A DNA stretch of 64,000 nt, from NCBI GenBank assembly GCA_020055645.1, contig CM034546.1:128733875-128797874 (forward strand). The letters are read 5' to 3'. Positions 48,795 through 60,445 of the stretch are shown one piece after another; position 1 is the first letter of the stretch, and each line of letters starts with the position of its first letter. The stretch is from Tomocerus qinae (Eukaryota; Arthropoda; Collembola; Entomobryomorpha; Tomoceridae). The position numbers and the translations under genes are program-made. Under the pieces are notes generated by a model. That model saw nothing but the letters and a program-made list of their open reading frames with translations, was not told where the DNA came from and ran no database searches.

Positions 48795-49388
48795 TGATGG
48801 GGTAGCGTTTTAGAGTTTCTTGACTGTTGTTAAAATAAGTATATATGGATGTAATGTAATAAACATTAACATTATGTACCACAAAAACTTAAATCAAAAC
48901 TTTAATTTACACTGTTTAGAGCCGTTTAGAGGCGGTTTTTCTACACCCCTTCCACGTGATACCCTAAAATATTAGAACCCCGACCCCCCCCCCTCGGTAA
49001 AACATAGCAGTGGGATAGTGGGAATGTATTGGGCTATTTGCGGCCCTTCAAGATGTATAACTTATGAGACAGAAAATGACTAGGTATACTTTATTTTATA
49101 GCAATTCTTTTCCTACAAAGTTAGCCGTAAAGCTCAGACTTGTAATCTGTAAAGGTCATAGTGAACATTTTTCGAAAAAATAAATTATTTAGTGTGCTTT
49201 TAGTAACTTTTTGGAACAAACTTGTGGACCTCAAAAACTCTGTACCAAATTCTAGCCTAAATATTTATTTGGTGCCTCATCAATTGAATTCCTGACCACT
49301 ATTAATATGATTAAATACTACGATGATCGATGCTATTGTTTTTCTAGGTTATGTATCAAAAATAAAAATAAACCATGTTCAAATGGGT
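48795..49388. other. Interval without recognised features
   Basis: AT-rich with a short C-tract near 48985. No ORF or repeat family is recognised. Confidence 0.35.
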
Positions 49389-50085
49389 GTAAAAAAGTGG
49401 TGTGAAATTGCATAGAAAGTTTGAACTGATTATATGAGGTTACATGAGTAGGGGTTTTTAGTGAATTTTTTCAATGACATTTGACCTTTTGACACGTATG
49501 ACTTGACCTTGACATGGCTTAACGTATAAACTTTTCGAACGAGGTATTTCATGACGTTCTACAATATCAATAACTAAAGTTACACCAAATTTTAAATTTT
49601 GGACCACGCCCACAGGTAGGGGGTGTGTTCGATTAATTTCATTTTCAAACTCGACCTCACTTTTTATCCATACATCACGCATAGTAAGTTTGAGTAAATT
49701 ATCTCCAACCGTTTTTGAGTTATCGACGTTTTTAGTGAATTTTTTCAGTAACGTTTGACCTTTTAACACGTGTGACTTGACCTTGACATGGCCTAACGAA
49801 TAACCTTTTCGAACGAGGTGTCTCATGACGTTCTACAATGTCGATAACTAAAGTTACACCAATTTTTAATTTTTGGACCACGCCCACAGGCAGGGGGTGT
49901 GTCCGATTTTGTTCATTTTCGAACTCGACCTCGCTTTTCATCCCTACATCACGTACAGAAAGTTTGAGTTGATTATCTCAAACCGTTTTTGAGTTATCGT
50001 GCTAACAGACGGACGGACAGACAGACAGACAGACAGACAGATCAGGCATTCCTATAAAGCGGTGTTTCACACCACTTAATAACTG
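49389..50085. repeat. Element with 274-bp internal duplication and GACA tract
   Basis: Two tandem 274-bp units (from about 49461 and 49735; core TTTGACCTTTTGACACG) are followed by GTTTTTGAGTTATCGTGCTA, a (GACA)n tract and GGTGTTTCACACCACTT. The last motif inversely matches AAGTGGTGTGAAATT at 49395, giving subterminal inverted repeats. ORFs in it repeat in both units and are not genes. It ends just 3' of RpS3A. Confidence 0.6.
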
Positions 50086-50154
50086 ACTTGAGCACAGATG
50101 TGAATCAAGCACAGAATCCCCTTTATTTCATCCAAGTAAACCAGATTTAACATT

Positions 50155-51894
50155 TTAAACACAATCCTGAATCGGCGGTTCATATCCTTCGGGTTTCTCA
50201 ACGATCTCGCCGAAATCATCAACGACAGCATTTCCACCCCCGTCACTGTGCATTTCCAACAGCTTCGACAGATCAAAGCGAGGCTTCTTCAAAACTTTGA
50301 CCTTCATTAGGAAAGTATTTTAGGTACAGAAATAACTAAAGATAAGTAAACCCATTATTTCTAATTTTGTGGAGTACCTTTCGAATGTATACGTCATGAA
50401 GAGGGTAGATCACATGGCTGGCCTTCTCGATGTCCTTTGCTATCGAATCAGGAATCAGCTTGTTAACGACCTCCTTCATGTCATTGGTAGAGACTTCTTT
50501 AGAGATGATTTCAACCATCTTCCGACGTATAGCTTTGACCTGTAAATATTAAATGGTTCAAAAAGCGGGTAATAAACAATAATTATTTGAATTTTACACA
50601 ATAATAATATTGGGATCAACTGACTTGTGTGTGTTGGGCGTAGCACGTCTTCTTTTTGGATGATTGGTCCTTGTGAGTATACCCGATGCAAAAGACGCGG
50701 AGTAAGTAGCCATCCGTTGTCTTTACGTCAACATTAGCCTCAATAAGAGTCTGCCATTTTTTAACCATGCTGCGCAGCTTATCCGTAGTGAGGTCCATTC
50801 CATGAAAATTCGTTAACACATTACGGCCCTGCACATCTTCCGAAATCAGCTTGAACTTCCGGAAAGATCTTTCAGCGTCATTGTCAATTTGCAAGTCCGA
50901 TAGCGAAACTTCAAAAACTCGTCCTTTCAGTCCATCAGCTGCGATTTCTGTAAGTATTCAATCATTTAGTCTCAAACATACATTGGTAGTATGTTATGTA
51001 GTAATATTTTGCACAAAATGTCGGTTAAATAGATCCTGATTCAGCAAATTAATCCTGATTAAGGAATTTCTATTTCAAATACTATCAACTATCGTGCTTA
51101 TTCTTAGTTGTCAGTTATCACACAGTAGACAGTATATTAATGATTGCTTAATATTTTAGAGATAATATATTAGTCTTACTTGTTCCTTGGGTTCGATTAA
51201 CCAAAGTCTTGCCGACTTGACGGACATTGAAGATCGAAGGAGCCTTGACATCATACCAATCTTTCCGGGTGAATGGATCAATACTATAAACAGAAATCAT
51301 TTTTCCCATATTATTCATTATTAGTAAATATATCAAAACGAATGAAAAACCATACACATTTGCACATTCAACATTAGGGGCATAAAAGAATCGCAAAATT
51401 GCAACGGACGGTGATGGTTGATACGAAAAAAATTTACGACTGTCGAAAATAGTTAACTTATAGGTTGGGTTGCTGCAAACGGGACGCAGTAACCGAAATT
51501 TTTCAAAGTTTTTTCTCAATGCAAAAATCAGGCAACAAATTTCTAAGTATTTTCAAAACTAGTCACTATTTGCCTCTTTTTTGACCTAACCTAATAAAAT
51601 TGAAACAACCAAACATTTATTATTCATTTTTATTAGGTTAGGTTAGAAAAAAGGCAAAAATAGTGACGGGTGGCTTAAAAAGTGATTATACACTGAAGAC
51701 TAAATTCGTCTTTCTTACATTGGGAAAAGAACTTAGAAAAATTTGAGTACGATTTTCCATTGGGAAAAAAACTTAGAAAATTTTTGCTTGCTGCGTCCCG
51801 TTTGCAGCAACCCAACCTAACTTATGGCTTACATCTTCTTCTTGGTCCCTTTCTTGCCACCCTTGGATAACCCCTTGTTCTTTCCTACAGCCAT
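50155..51894 (-). CDS. RpS3A: 40S ribosomal protein S3a
   Basis: Component of the small ribosomal subunit in cytosolic translation. Five exons on the - strand: 51833-51894 ([20 protein letters not shown]), 51180-51283 ([19 protein letters not shown]), 50625-50947 ([16 protein letters not shown]...[16 protein letters not shown]...[11 protein letters not shown]), 50378-50539 ([12 protein letters not shown]...[17 protein letters not shown]), 50155-50301 ([18 protein letters not shown] ... [11 protein letters not shown], stop). The exon lengths sum to 798 bases, so 265 residues, against 264 in human RPS3A. All phases join cleanly, with standard GT-AG borders. A polyadenylation signal AATAAA is at 50122-50127 (complement). 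Intron 1 carries a 359-bp MITE close to its donor. No other gene overlaps it. Identification rests on recognising the conserved protein, and is secure. Confidence 0.96.
51461..51819. mobile_element. MITE in RpS3A intron 1
   Basis: Ends TAGGTTGGGTTGCTGCAAAC and complement, about 30 bp long. The 5-bp flanks ACTTA are identical (51456-51460 and 51820-51824). A second inverted pair (51562-51599 with 51627-51667, GTCACTATTTGCCTC) lies inside. The right edge is only a few bases from the intron's 5' splice site. Confidence 0.7.
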
Positions 51895-52247
51895 CCTTTT
51901 ACTTTTAAACGCTGGCAACGAAAACTGAAATAAACGCTGAAAAATTCGAAACCAAAATCGTCAAATGTCAGACACGCCACGACGTCAGACCTCAATGCCA
52001 GGGAAAATAAAAGTGAAGGCTGTTGGATATTAGTTGTATGCCAACAACAACACCAAACCATTCGAGCGCGAAAGGCAAGGCAGGTTTACCCACAGCTACA
52101 GACTTCTATGCTTTTGTTCGCCCAATAGACGAGTTGCAAAAAGGGCCGCCAAATGATCGCTGCTGGCGGATCACAGAAATCCTATGTAAAGACAGCCGAC
52201 AGTGATGAATACAATGTCGAATGTGGTACTCAGGAAAAGTTTTATAG
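51895..52247. other. Upstream region of RpS3A
   Basis: This should contain the RpS3A promoter and 5' UTR. Directly before the start codon (- strand) are pyrimidine-rich stretches and GAACGAAAA-like sequence, but no TATA box or clear TOP start can be fixed by eye. A short open frame on the + strand (52023-52205) has no support. Confidence 0.4.
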
Positions 52248-52412
52248 ATCGGTATCAGTTTAGGAAGAATAATAATGATTTCTGGAATCATTAAAAATTA
52301 TTAAATAATATCCCAAATAAATTTAAAAAGCTTCATCAAGTTCTGTTTGTATAGTGTAAAAGTGTTTAATAATTCCAGAAACCATTATTATTCTTCCTAA
52401 ACTGATACCGAT
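52248..52412. repeat. 41-bp-arm inverted repeat
   Basis: ATCGGTATCAGTTTAGGAAG...TTCTGGAAT at 52248-52288 is mirrored at 52372-52412 with very few mismatches and an 83-base loop. A transcript would form a long hairpin. Confidence 0.65.
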
Positions 52413-52417
52413 TTATA

Positions 52418-53365
52418 TTTGGATAATCAGTGTTTTTTGATCAAATATAATCATTGCAATCATGTTTATTTGAAAGTATGGTGACCATAAATTAAACAAT
52501 GAAAAAATTCGTCTTTTTTCGAAACACGGATAGAATCAAGATTGTGAAAACTAGGATTACGGTAGAAACGGGTGTATTGAAAGTATTTGCATTTTAGTCA
52601 AAAGCTGTCACAACCAAATTTAATAGTTTGCATATTATAGTTAGGGCTACTTTCATTTTTTTTGTGCTTCCTTATCCCGCCATTTTGTTTTAAAAGCTAT
52701 AAAATTTCCTTGTAGGGAACACGAAAGGGGAGAAAAAACCGGAAAATGCTTTACGTCAATATTTGGCTAATCAGTATGTTTTGATCACATATAATCATTG
52801 CAATCTTGTTTATTTGAAAGTATGGTGGCCATAAATTAAACATTGAAAAAATTGGTCTTTTTTCGAAACACGGATAGAATCAAGATTGTGAAAACTAGGA
52901 TTACGGTAGAAACGGGTGTATTGAAAATATTTGCATTTTAGTCGAGGCTGTCACAACCAAATTTAATAGTTTGCATATTATAGTTAGGGCTACTTTAATT
53001 CCTTCTGTGCTTCCTTCCCCCAACAATTTTTTTTAAAGCTATAAAATTTCCTTGTAGGGAACACGGAAGGGGAGAAAAAACCGGAAAATGCTTTACGTCA
53101 ATATTTGGCTAATCAGTCTGTTTTGATCAAATATAATCATTGCAATCATGTTTATTTGGAAGTATGGTGGCCATAAATTAAACAATGGAAAAATTGGTCT
53201 TTTTTCGAAACACGGATAGAATTAAGTTTGTGAAAACTAGGATTACGGTAGAAATATTGAAAATATTTGCATTTTAGTCGAAAGCTGTCACAACCAAATT
53301 TAATAGTTTGCATATTATAGTTAGGGCTACTTTAATTCCTTCTGTGCTTCCTTTACCCAACAAAA
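52418..53365 (+). repeat. Three tandem ~340-bp units
   Basis: Units start near 52418, 52761 and 53101 (TATTTGG...TAATCAGT...TTTTGATCA). They share AACACGGATAGAATCAAG, CTAGGATTACGGTAGAAA and CATATTATAGTTAGGGCTAC. Non-coding. Confidence 0.7.
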
Positions 53366-55023
53366 TTTTCTGTGGAGCAACGAGGTTTTTAAAGGAAACG
53401 GATTTGAAATAAAGTTTTCATCTCTACTTTCAAAATCTTTTTTGTTTGAAACCTTTGCGTTTATCGTAGTAGTTATAAACAGCCGTACAAACATCATTCA
53501 GATTTGTGTTGATCATCCATATTTTTAAAGGAAAATGAAGTGCAACATAAATAAATGAATGGACAGCACAATGTTTTGAACTATCATTTGGAATAAAGTT
53601 TACGGTTTTACTTTTATTTTTTGAAATAAATTTCTTTATTCGTTGCTACTTTCAACATCTTTGTAGTTTGAAAACTCTCCGTTTATCGTAATAGTTACAT
53701 GATGCCGTACAAACAGCACTGCGATTTCTGCCGAACCATCATGTTTTTGAAGGAAACGTATTGACAATATAAATTAATGAAAATTCAAATGTATTGCAAC
53801 ATCATTTGGAGTAAAGCTTACGGTTTCACTTTCATTGTTTGCAATAAATTTCTTTATTTGTTCCCACTTGCAAAATCTTTGTTCTCTGAAAACTCTAGTA
53901 AAATATTGACATGGTCTAGTGTTACTACCGATAGGGTAGGTATAGGAAGAACGGAAGGACATTGATAAACCCAATATAAAATATGGGGCAACCGATTTCA
54001 AAATGTAGTACCTGAAAACATAGGGCATAAAATTCTGCAGAAAGCACCATGGCCCAATTTCTTTTAGCTTTTGATACAAGAGAGAACGAGACGAGTTTGT
54101 CAAATTCCTAGATGTATTTCTCCCACTCCAGTCCAAACACATTTAAATTCGAAGAATGCAGGAACTTTTGGGGATAAGTGCTACGATGCCTCCTTTGAAA
54201 ATATACATTTCATGTTTTAAAAAATATGACAAATTTTTATTGTCCATATTATTTTATTTTTATTATCATACATCGTTTGAAACTTGAAAAATTTGGTTTG
54301 TATGTTGCGAGTCTTCTAGTCAAATTTTATGTCAAAGTTATGAATCTTCTAGTCAAAGACAAAAATGTGAAATTTCCAAAATATAAGCTATAGAATAAGT
54401 TTCGATGAATCTTTTTTAAATTTACTATGTGGGTGTATAAGCAGTCATCCCAGAGCCTTTAGGAATTTCCCAAAAAAGTTAATGGGAAATATGATTGGGT
54501 CGAGAAAGACGAGAAATAAGTTACGTTTCTATGCACGCGTACTCTAAAGATCACTTCGGTTGAAAACATTGACTATTACTTATTACCAAAACAAATACCG
54601 GCGTCTCACGTCATAAATATTGGAATTGACAATTGCTGACGTTATTGCTTAGGGAAATTGAACATGTGATTCTGCTCCGTTAATATGGACTGAAAAGCCA
54701 TCAACTATCAACCATTCGTGACTCTTCTAATATTCAGGTTAGTTTGGATAACTCACTTTTGGAACTGCCTTAATTGTAACTATATATAAATTGTAATGTT
54801 TACTCCAGAAATCTGTTGTTTCTTAATTTATCAATGAAATGATATTTTATTTAAATTAGCATCAAGCAAAACCTGAAAATAATATTCAATTAATGTTTAA
54901 TTAAATGCTGTAGTATATATATATATAAAGTAGGTTTTAATTATAAGAAATAATAATGTTTTTAATGACCAGTATCCTCGAAGGAGACGTTAAGAGCCAA
55001 TGATTATAATAATCTAATCGCCA
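53366..55023. other. Decayed dispersed repeats, no gene
   Basis: 53400-53880 holds two to three worn copies of a unit containing CGTTTATCGTA and CCGTACAAACA. 53930-54490 is related to 36060-36500 (AATCTTTTTTACACTTACTA-like, TTTCCCAAAAAAGT). No continuous reading frame of interest. Confidence 0.45.
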
Positions 55024-55698
55024 TCTCTTATATATTATAAACACAGAAAAGAGATAAAGCAATAAATTTACCAATCTATCTATGTATGTATGTCTGGTAG
55101 GAGAGCTTAGGAAACTTGCATACATTACGTAATGCAAAACCCCCTACCCAATTTGTAACGCAAGTGCTGACTGTAACACGTTTAGATTCCACCTCCTCCT
55201 CCCCCAACAACTACATACGTAATATATGCAGGTTCCTTTAAACCAAAATGCGCATGCTCGCTTCCTCTAAACCACCGAAATGAGTTGTTTCATAAATTAT
55301 TATGACATCAAAACAATAATAGACATTCACCTAAAAATTGATTATTGCTGATTTAATGGTAATGATTAGCGAACTGGGACATTTTGTAATGATCGTAATG
55401 TGTGTATTAATTAGCATTTCAAAACTTCTAATGCAAATTAGTTCTGCTTAATCGACAAATTGTTTTATATTTTTAGCATTTTTTAGTAGAGTTGTTGTTA
55501 CTTTCTAATGCCCCATTGATTTCTTTGTGGCAGTTTGCTCACCTTTTTTGTAGAATTAAATAAAAACATGTAGTACTGGTTAACATAAAAACCTTAGTGA
55601 AGTCCGATGATTTTTTGAATTGTTTTTGTTACTGTGATGGGTGGCCTAAAGAAATTTATTTGTGTGCTAGATTCTACCCCCTTAGCTGGGTTCACTAG
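55024..55698 (+). mobile_element. Helitron-like element, single copy
   Basis: It starts TCTCTTATATATTATAAACA after A (55023) and ends CACTAG before T (55699). 675 bp. It matches 10495-13269 once the nested hAT is removed. Confidence 0.7.
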
Positions 55699-56579
55699 TT
55701 ATATAATAAGCTTCATCTTAATAAAGAACCGGGCAACATTATTACTTCTGCTGGTTCAAAACTATGTAGTTACTTCTGCTAATAGTCTTTCGTTTCTCAT
55801 TGCATTTCATGGGACCTTTACGCACAACTCACGACACAAGCTAAAGCCGATTTCAAAACAAAGTTGTACTTTGTCCTTTGAACTATACCAGCACAAGTGG
55901 TGTGGCTGTACCATGACCATAACCATCAGTGAAACAAAAGAAAAATCCTATCAGTTCTGATGCGCTTGCTAGAAATCATTCTCTTCCGAAATTCACTGGT
56001 GGAAAGACGATTAACAAAAAAGCTCTACAAACATAGGAACTCACATACTAGGATCAGATTAAACACCTATTCACACTACACCATAAGGTACATCAAATCG
56101 GTAAGTAAATCGGAAGATGCAGACATGCAGAGTAACTATTAATATCATGGAAATATTTTTGAGGGATATTTGTTGAGAATTTTGTGATGGTAAAAATGAT
56201 TACTATCTTGTAACAGAAAGTGATTCCATGCACCAAAAACCATTTCCAAACTAAAATATAATTAGCATACCTTTGAGAATTGTTTTGTTGATAAAAGTTC
56301 TTAGAGAATTTGAAATTAATAATCCTTTAATCGGTCTTCTTTCCGGCCGAAATAGTTGACAGTTTTGATCCAGAATGATGAAGTTGAGAAGGAAGAATGT
56401 CGCCAAAGGAAGGTTAAACATTTTAATATTATTTACACTACTAGTAATAGGCCCGTTCTCCGAACGGGAAATGGGTAACCCCTCAATGGGGACGGTAAGT
56501 CATGAGTATGCATTATGCATTAAAAAAGAATGAAAATTAACAAATTAAAATGTTTAAAAAATTGTTTGCTGCATTGCTA
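55699..56579. other. Interval with one short GC hairpin
   Basis: No gene is supported. At about 56451-56471 GCCCGTTCTCCGAACGGGAA forms a hairpin like GCCCGTCCTACGGACGGGAA at 1259-1278; both follow AATA(A)-type sequence and may be one end of a repeat family. Confidence 0.35.
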
Positions 56580-57230
56580 CAACATCCAACCGACGGGGAA
56601 CAAAATACAATGTTTATCGAATCAACATAATAATAGTGAACGACCCCGAAATTTAAATAGACGTCATTGTAAATGACCCCGTCATTTTGAATAGATGTCA
56701 TTGTAAATAACCCCACATTTTAAATAACCCCGTCGTTTTAAATAATTTCGTCGTTTAGAATCACCCCTTCATTTTGAATAACCCCGTCATTTTGAATAAC
56801 CCCGTCATTTTAAATAGACGTCATTGTAAATAACCTCACATTTTAAATAACCCCGCCGTTTTAAATAATTTCGTCGTTTAGAATCACCCCTTCATTTTGA
56901 ATAACCCCGTTGTTTTAAATCTATGAACGTCGTTTTAAAAAATATCGTCATTTTAAAAAATCTCATTTTAAGCAATCTCGTCATTTTGAAAAATCTCGTC
57001 TTTTTGAAAAATCTCGTCATTTTGAAAAATCTCGTCATTTTGAAAAATCTCGTCATTTTGAAAAATCTCGTCATTTTGAAAAATCCCGTCATTTTGAAAA
57101 ATCTCGTCATTTTAAACATTCCTGTCATTTTAAATAATCTCTTTATTTTAAATATTCCCGCCATCTTAAATATTCACGTCATTTTCACCTCTTCATTTTA
57201 AGTAGCTCTCTTATTTTAATTAGCTACCAC
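56580..57230 (+). repeat. Minisatellite of 18-20 bp units
   Basis: The left part has units like AATAACCCCGTCATTTTGA, the right part units like AAATCTCGTCATTTTGAAA. Translation gives monotonous ILKNLV or FFKMTR repeats that are not a protein gene. Confidence 0.75.
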
Positions 57231-57516
57231 TATTGTAATCGTCCTCGTTATTTCTCTCTATTTTCTACCTACCCCGTTACATTAGTTAACCAATCCTATG
57301 TGAAGTCAAGTCAACCTATTCAATCCACAACCAAATCATACTGACTAAGTAAACCTTGCCTTTCTATTAATATTTTGGCTCCGCTGCGGTCGCCCCGTTC
57401 GAAGTGAAAGGGACACTAATCCCTTTACATGGCGGAGGCCTGCCTGCTTAAAGAGTAGGACTTTGTCAAATTTTTGAAATTCACTGGCAAAATATTTTCT
57501 ACTAAAAAATAAAAAA

Positions 57517-58535
57517 AACCTACAGCAAGCCGTAACAGAAGCTCGCCTGAGTAAAGGGGACCCTTTGTACATTTTTGGTAGAAAATAGAAGAAGTAGATC
57601 TATTTTGATTGTTAAAATGAAAAGTGTAAAATAGGCAAATTTAAGTTATCTAGTTAAACAAAAATTTAAAGTGTGGTAGTGTATTAACTATTAAATCAAC
57701 AGAAAATCAAAATTAATTAATGTTATCTATCAAAATCAACAAAAAATCAAAATTAATTAATATTGAGTATCAAAATCAAAACAAAATCAAAATTATTTAA
57801 TATTGGGTATCAAAATCAAAAGAAAATCAAAATTAATTAATATTGTTTATCAGAATCAAAAGAAAATCAAAATTAAATTATATTGAGTATCAAAATCAAA
57901 AGATAGTCCAAATTAATATTGAGTATCAAAATCAGAAGAAAATCCAAAATTAATTAATATTGAGTATCATAATCAAAAGAAAATCAAAATTTATTATTAT
58001 TGACTATCAAATCAAAAGAAAATTAAAATTGATTCATCTTGAGTGTAAAATCAAGTCAAATCACTATTGTATAGTAATATTGACTATCAAAATGAAAAGA
58101 TGTTAGAAATTGTAAATTTGACTATAAAATTGAATATAAATCCAAAATAGATTTATTTCCTTCCTCTAATAGTAGTATTTCGGTTTTATTTGATTTATTA
58201 TTAAATTTCAAATTGGTAGAAGCGGAGTGAAATATTTTATACTATCACGCTAAAAATTTATAGGAAACACCTTTGAACTTTTTAATGTCCATTTAATGCC
58301 AAATTTTCACTTTGACTATCAAAATGAAGACAGAGTGAGCGCGCGTTATCTCAGCAACCAATGGACCGATTTACCCCCAATTCAATAGGGATCGTTAGTG
58401 GTCCATAGGCATTGTTTTTGCCAAGTTTGGTCAATATTCGTCATTGCTTTCGAAAGTTATCGTGGCGACGGACGTACGGACGTACGGACAGACTGTGCGG
58501 TTCTATAAGCTCGCTTCCTCAGGCGAGCTAAAACT
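57517..58535 (+). repeat. DINE/Helentron-like repeat, fullest copy
   Basis: The 5' block CCTACAGCAAGCCGTAACAG with AGCTCGCCTGAG is followed by about nine units of ~45 bp (ATCAAAATTAATTAATATTG core, 57690-58080), then a unique block ending GTGCGGTTCTATAAGCTCGC, CTTCCTCAG and GGCGAGCTAAAA. The 3' GCTCGC/GCGAGC stem-loop and central minisatellite resemble non-autonomous Helentrons (DINE-1 type). No ORF. Confidence 0.6.
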
Positions 58536-59461
58536 GGAGTGGCTACCGTCTTCTTTATTAAGTCGAGTAGGTCAGGAAGAAGTTTGGTAAAGATCGGATG
58601 AAAACTGTAGGAGGAGTATCTGGACAAAGCGTGACAGATCGGAGCATTTTCTCCCACTCCTTCAATGTTAAAATTCGAAATTCAAAAAATCATAAAACGA
58701 TTTCTATGAAAGATATCGTTTTGAAACTCGAGGGTTGGGGTTCTGACTATGATGCGCCCATCCAGTAAAAATTTGAAAGTCGTAGATTGATGTTAAAGGG
58801 GAAATGAATTGCTATTATTATATAGATTGCATGCATTAGACTTTTTTGTCATTGTACTTTTATTTAACCGAAGACGAAATAATGAGTTTACCTAATGTCG
58901 TGATCTAATTTTCAACTCTGATTTTTCCAGGTACAGAAGCATGTTGCTACAAAGGCCGTTCAACATTGCTCTTACCAAGAAAAGACAATTGATTATTAAA
59001 GACTACATAAGACAACACCCAAGAGGATCTCGTGGACCTGCGGAAATTCATCGTTTCATTGTTAAACACGATCCAGATCAGAGGTGGGCAAATATTTTTT
59101 CGGCCCGGCCCGGCCCGGCCTGCCGCCATTTTTTTTTGAACACTCATCGGCCCGGCCTGGGCCGAATATGTACATTCAAAAATTTTAAAAAATTCGGCCG
59201 GCCTGCGGCCGGCATATAGCAAAAAAATTTCTGAGCGGCCGGCCTTCGGCCGGCCTGATACTATGTATACAACAGCGCGGCCGGCCTCCGGCCGGCCTAC
59301 AAGTACTTTTTAAAAATTTCGGCCGGCCTTCGGCCGGCCTATACGTTGTTAATGTCAGGCCGCGCGATTTCGGCCCGGCCCGGCCCGGCCCGGCCTGAGA
59401 TTCATTTTATACAGTTTATGCTGATTACGATAAGTAATTATAATAACAATTGAACTAAAAA

Positions 59462-60445
59462 AGTCACGTGATTAGATATGCATTAGTCACGTGAGTATAT
59501 ATTATATATACTAACCACGTAAGTATATATTATGTATACTAACCACGTGAGTATACATTATGTATACTAATCACGTGAGTATATACTATGTATACTAATC
59601 ACGTGAGTATATATTATGTATACTAACCACGTGAGTATACATTATGTATACTAATCACGTGAGTATACATTATGTATACTAATCACGTGAGTATATATTA
59701 TGTATACTAATCACGTGAGTATATATTATGTATACTAACCACGTGAGTATACATTATGTATACTAATCACGTGAGTATATATTATGTATACTAATCACGT
59801 GAGTATATATTATGTATACTAATCACGTGAGTATACATATACTATAACCACGTGAGTACTAACCACGTGAGTATATATATATATACTAACCACGTGAGTA
59901 TGTATATATACTAACCACGTGAGTATATATATATACTAACCACGTGAGTATATATATATACTAACCACGTGAGTATATATATATACTAACCACGTGAGTA
60001 TATATATATACTAACCACGTGAGTATATATATATACTAACCACGTGAGTATACAGAGAGATGTGCAAAAGTAACTAGGCCATAGGGCTTATGCATAGCAG
60101 TGTCCAAAAATACAATCAAGGAGTGTTAGTATTGCCATGGTTCCCGGTATCCCGAACTGGAGTTAGATTGGTTACCGACACTGTATAAATCTCCTAGTTA
60201 CTTTTGCCCATCTCTGTATATATATACTAACCACGTGAGCATAAATACTAACCACGTGAGTATATATACTAACCACGTGCGTATATATATACTAACCACG
60301 TGCGTATAGATATACTAACCACGTGCGTATATATATACTAATCACGAGAGTATATATATACTAACCACGTGAGTATATATTATGTATACTAATCACGTGA
60401 GTATATATATACTGATCACATGAGTATATATATACTAATCACATG
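59462..60445. repeat. CACGTG-bearing satellite
   Basis: Roughly forty short units of 19-30 bp, consensus TATACTAACCACGTGAGTAT, in which CACGTG is the most constant part. Some units read CACGTGC or CACATG. The unit is itself close to palindromic. It forms the core of the exon-inserted hAT element. Confidence 0.85.
60053..60216. mobile_element. Small hAT-like MITE nested in the satellite
   Basis: Ends CAGAGAGATGTGCAAAAGTA and complement-like TACTTTTGCCCATCTCTG, about 24 bp with a small indel. 164 bp. Flanks are satellite sequence, so the target duplication cannot be judged. Confidence 0.6.

Noticed and set aside
49458-49941. Paired ORFs with HPLPVGVVQ in the 274-bp duplication
   Set aside because: They are the same repeat unit read twice on the minus strand, without start or splice support.
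50302-51283. Box C/D snoRNA in RpS3A introns
   Set aside because: Vertebrate RPS3A hosts snoRNAs, but in these introns I found no convincing RUGAUGA/CUGA pair with terminal stem on the coding strand.
56892-57201. ILKNLV- or FFKMTR-repeat proteins on opposite strands
   Set aside because: Both strands are open because the 18-bp minisatellite lacks stops in these frames; not evidence for a gene.
59462-60445. CRISPR-like array
   Set aside because: Repeats are head-to-tail satellite units without unique spacers, in a eukaryotic intron-containing region.
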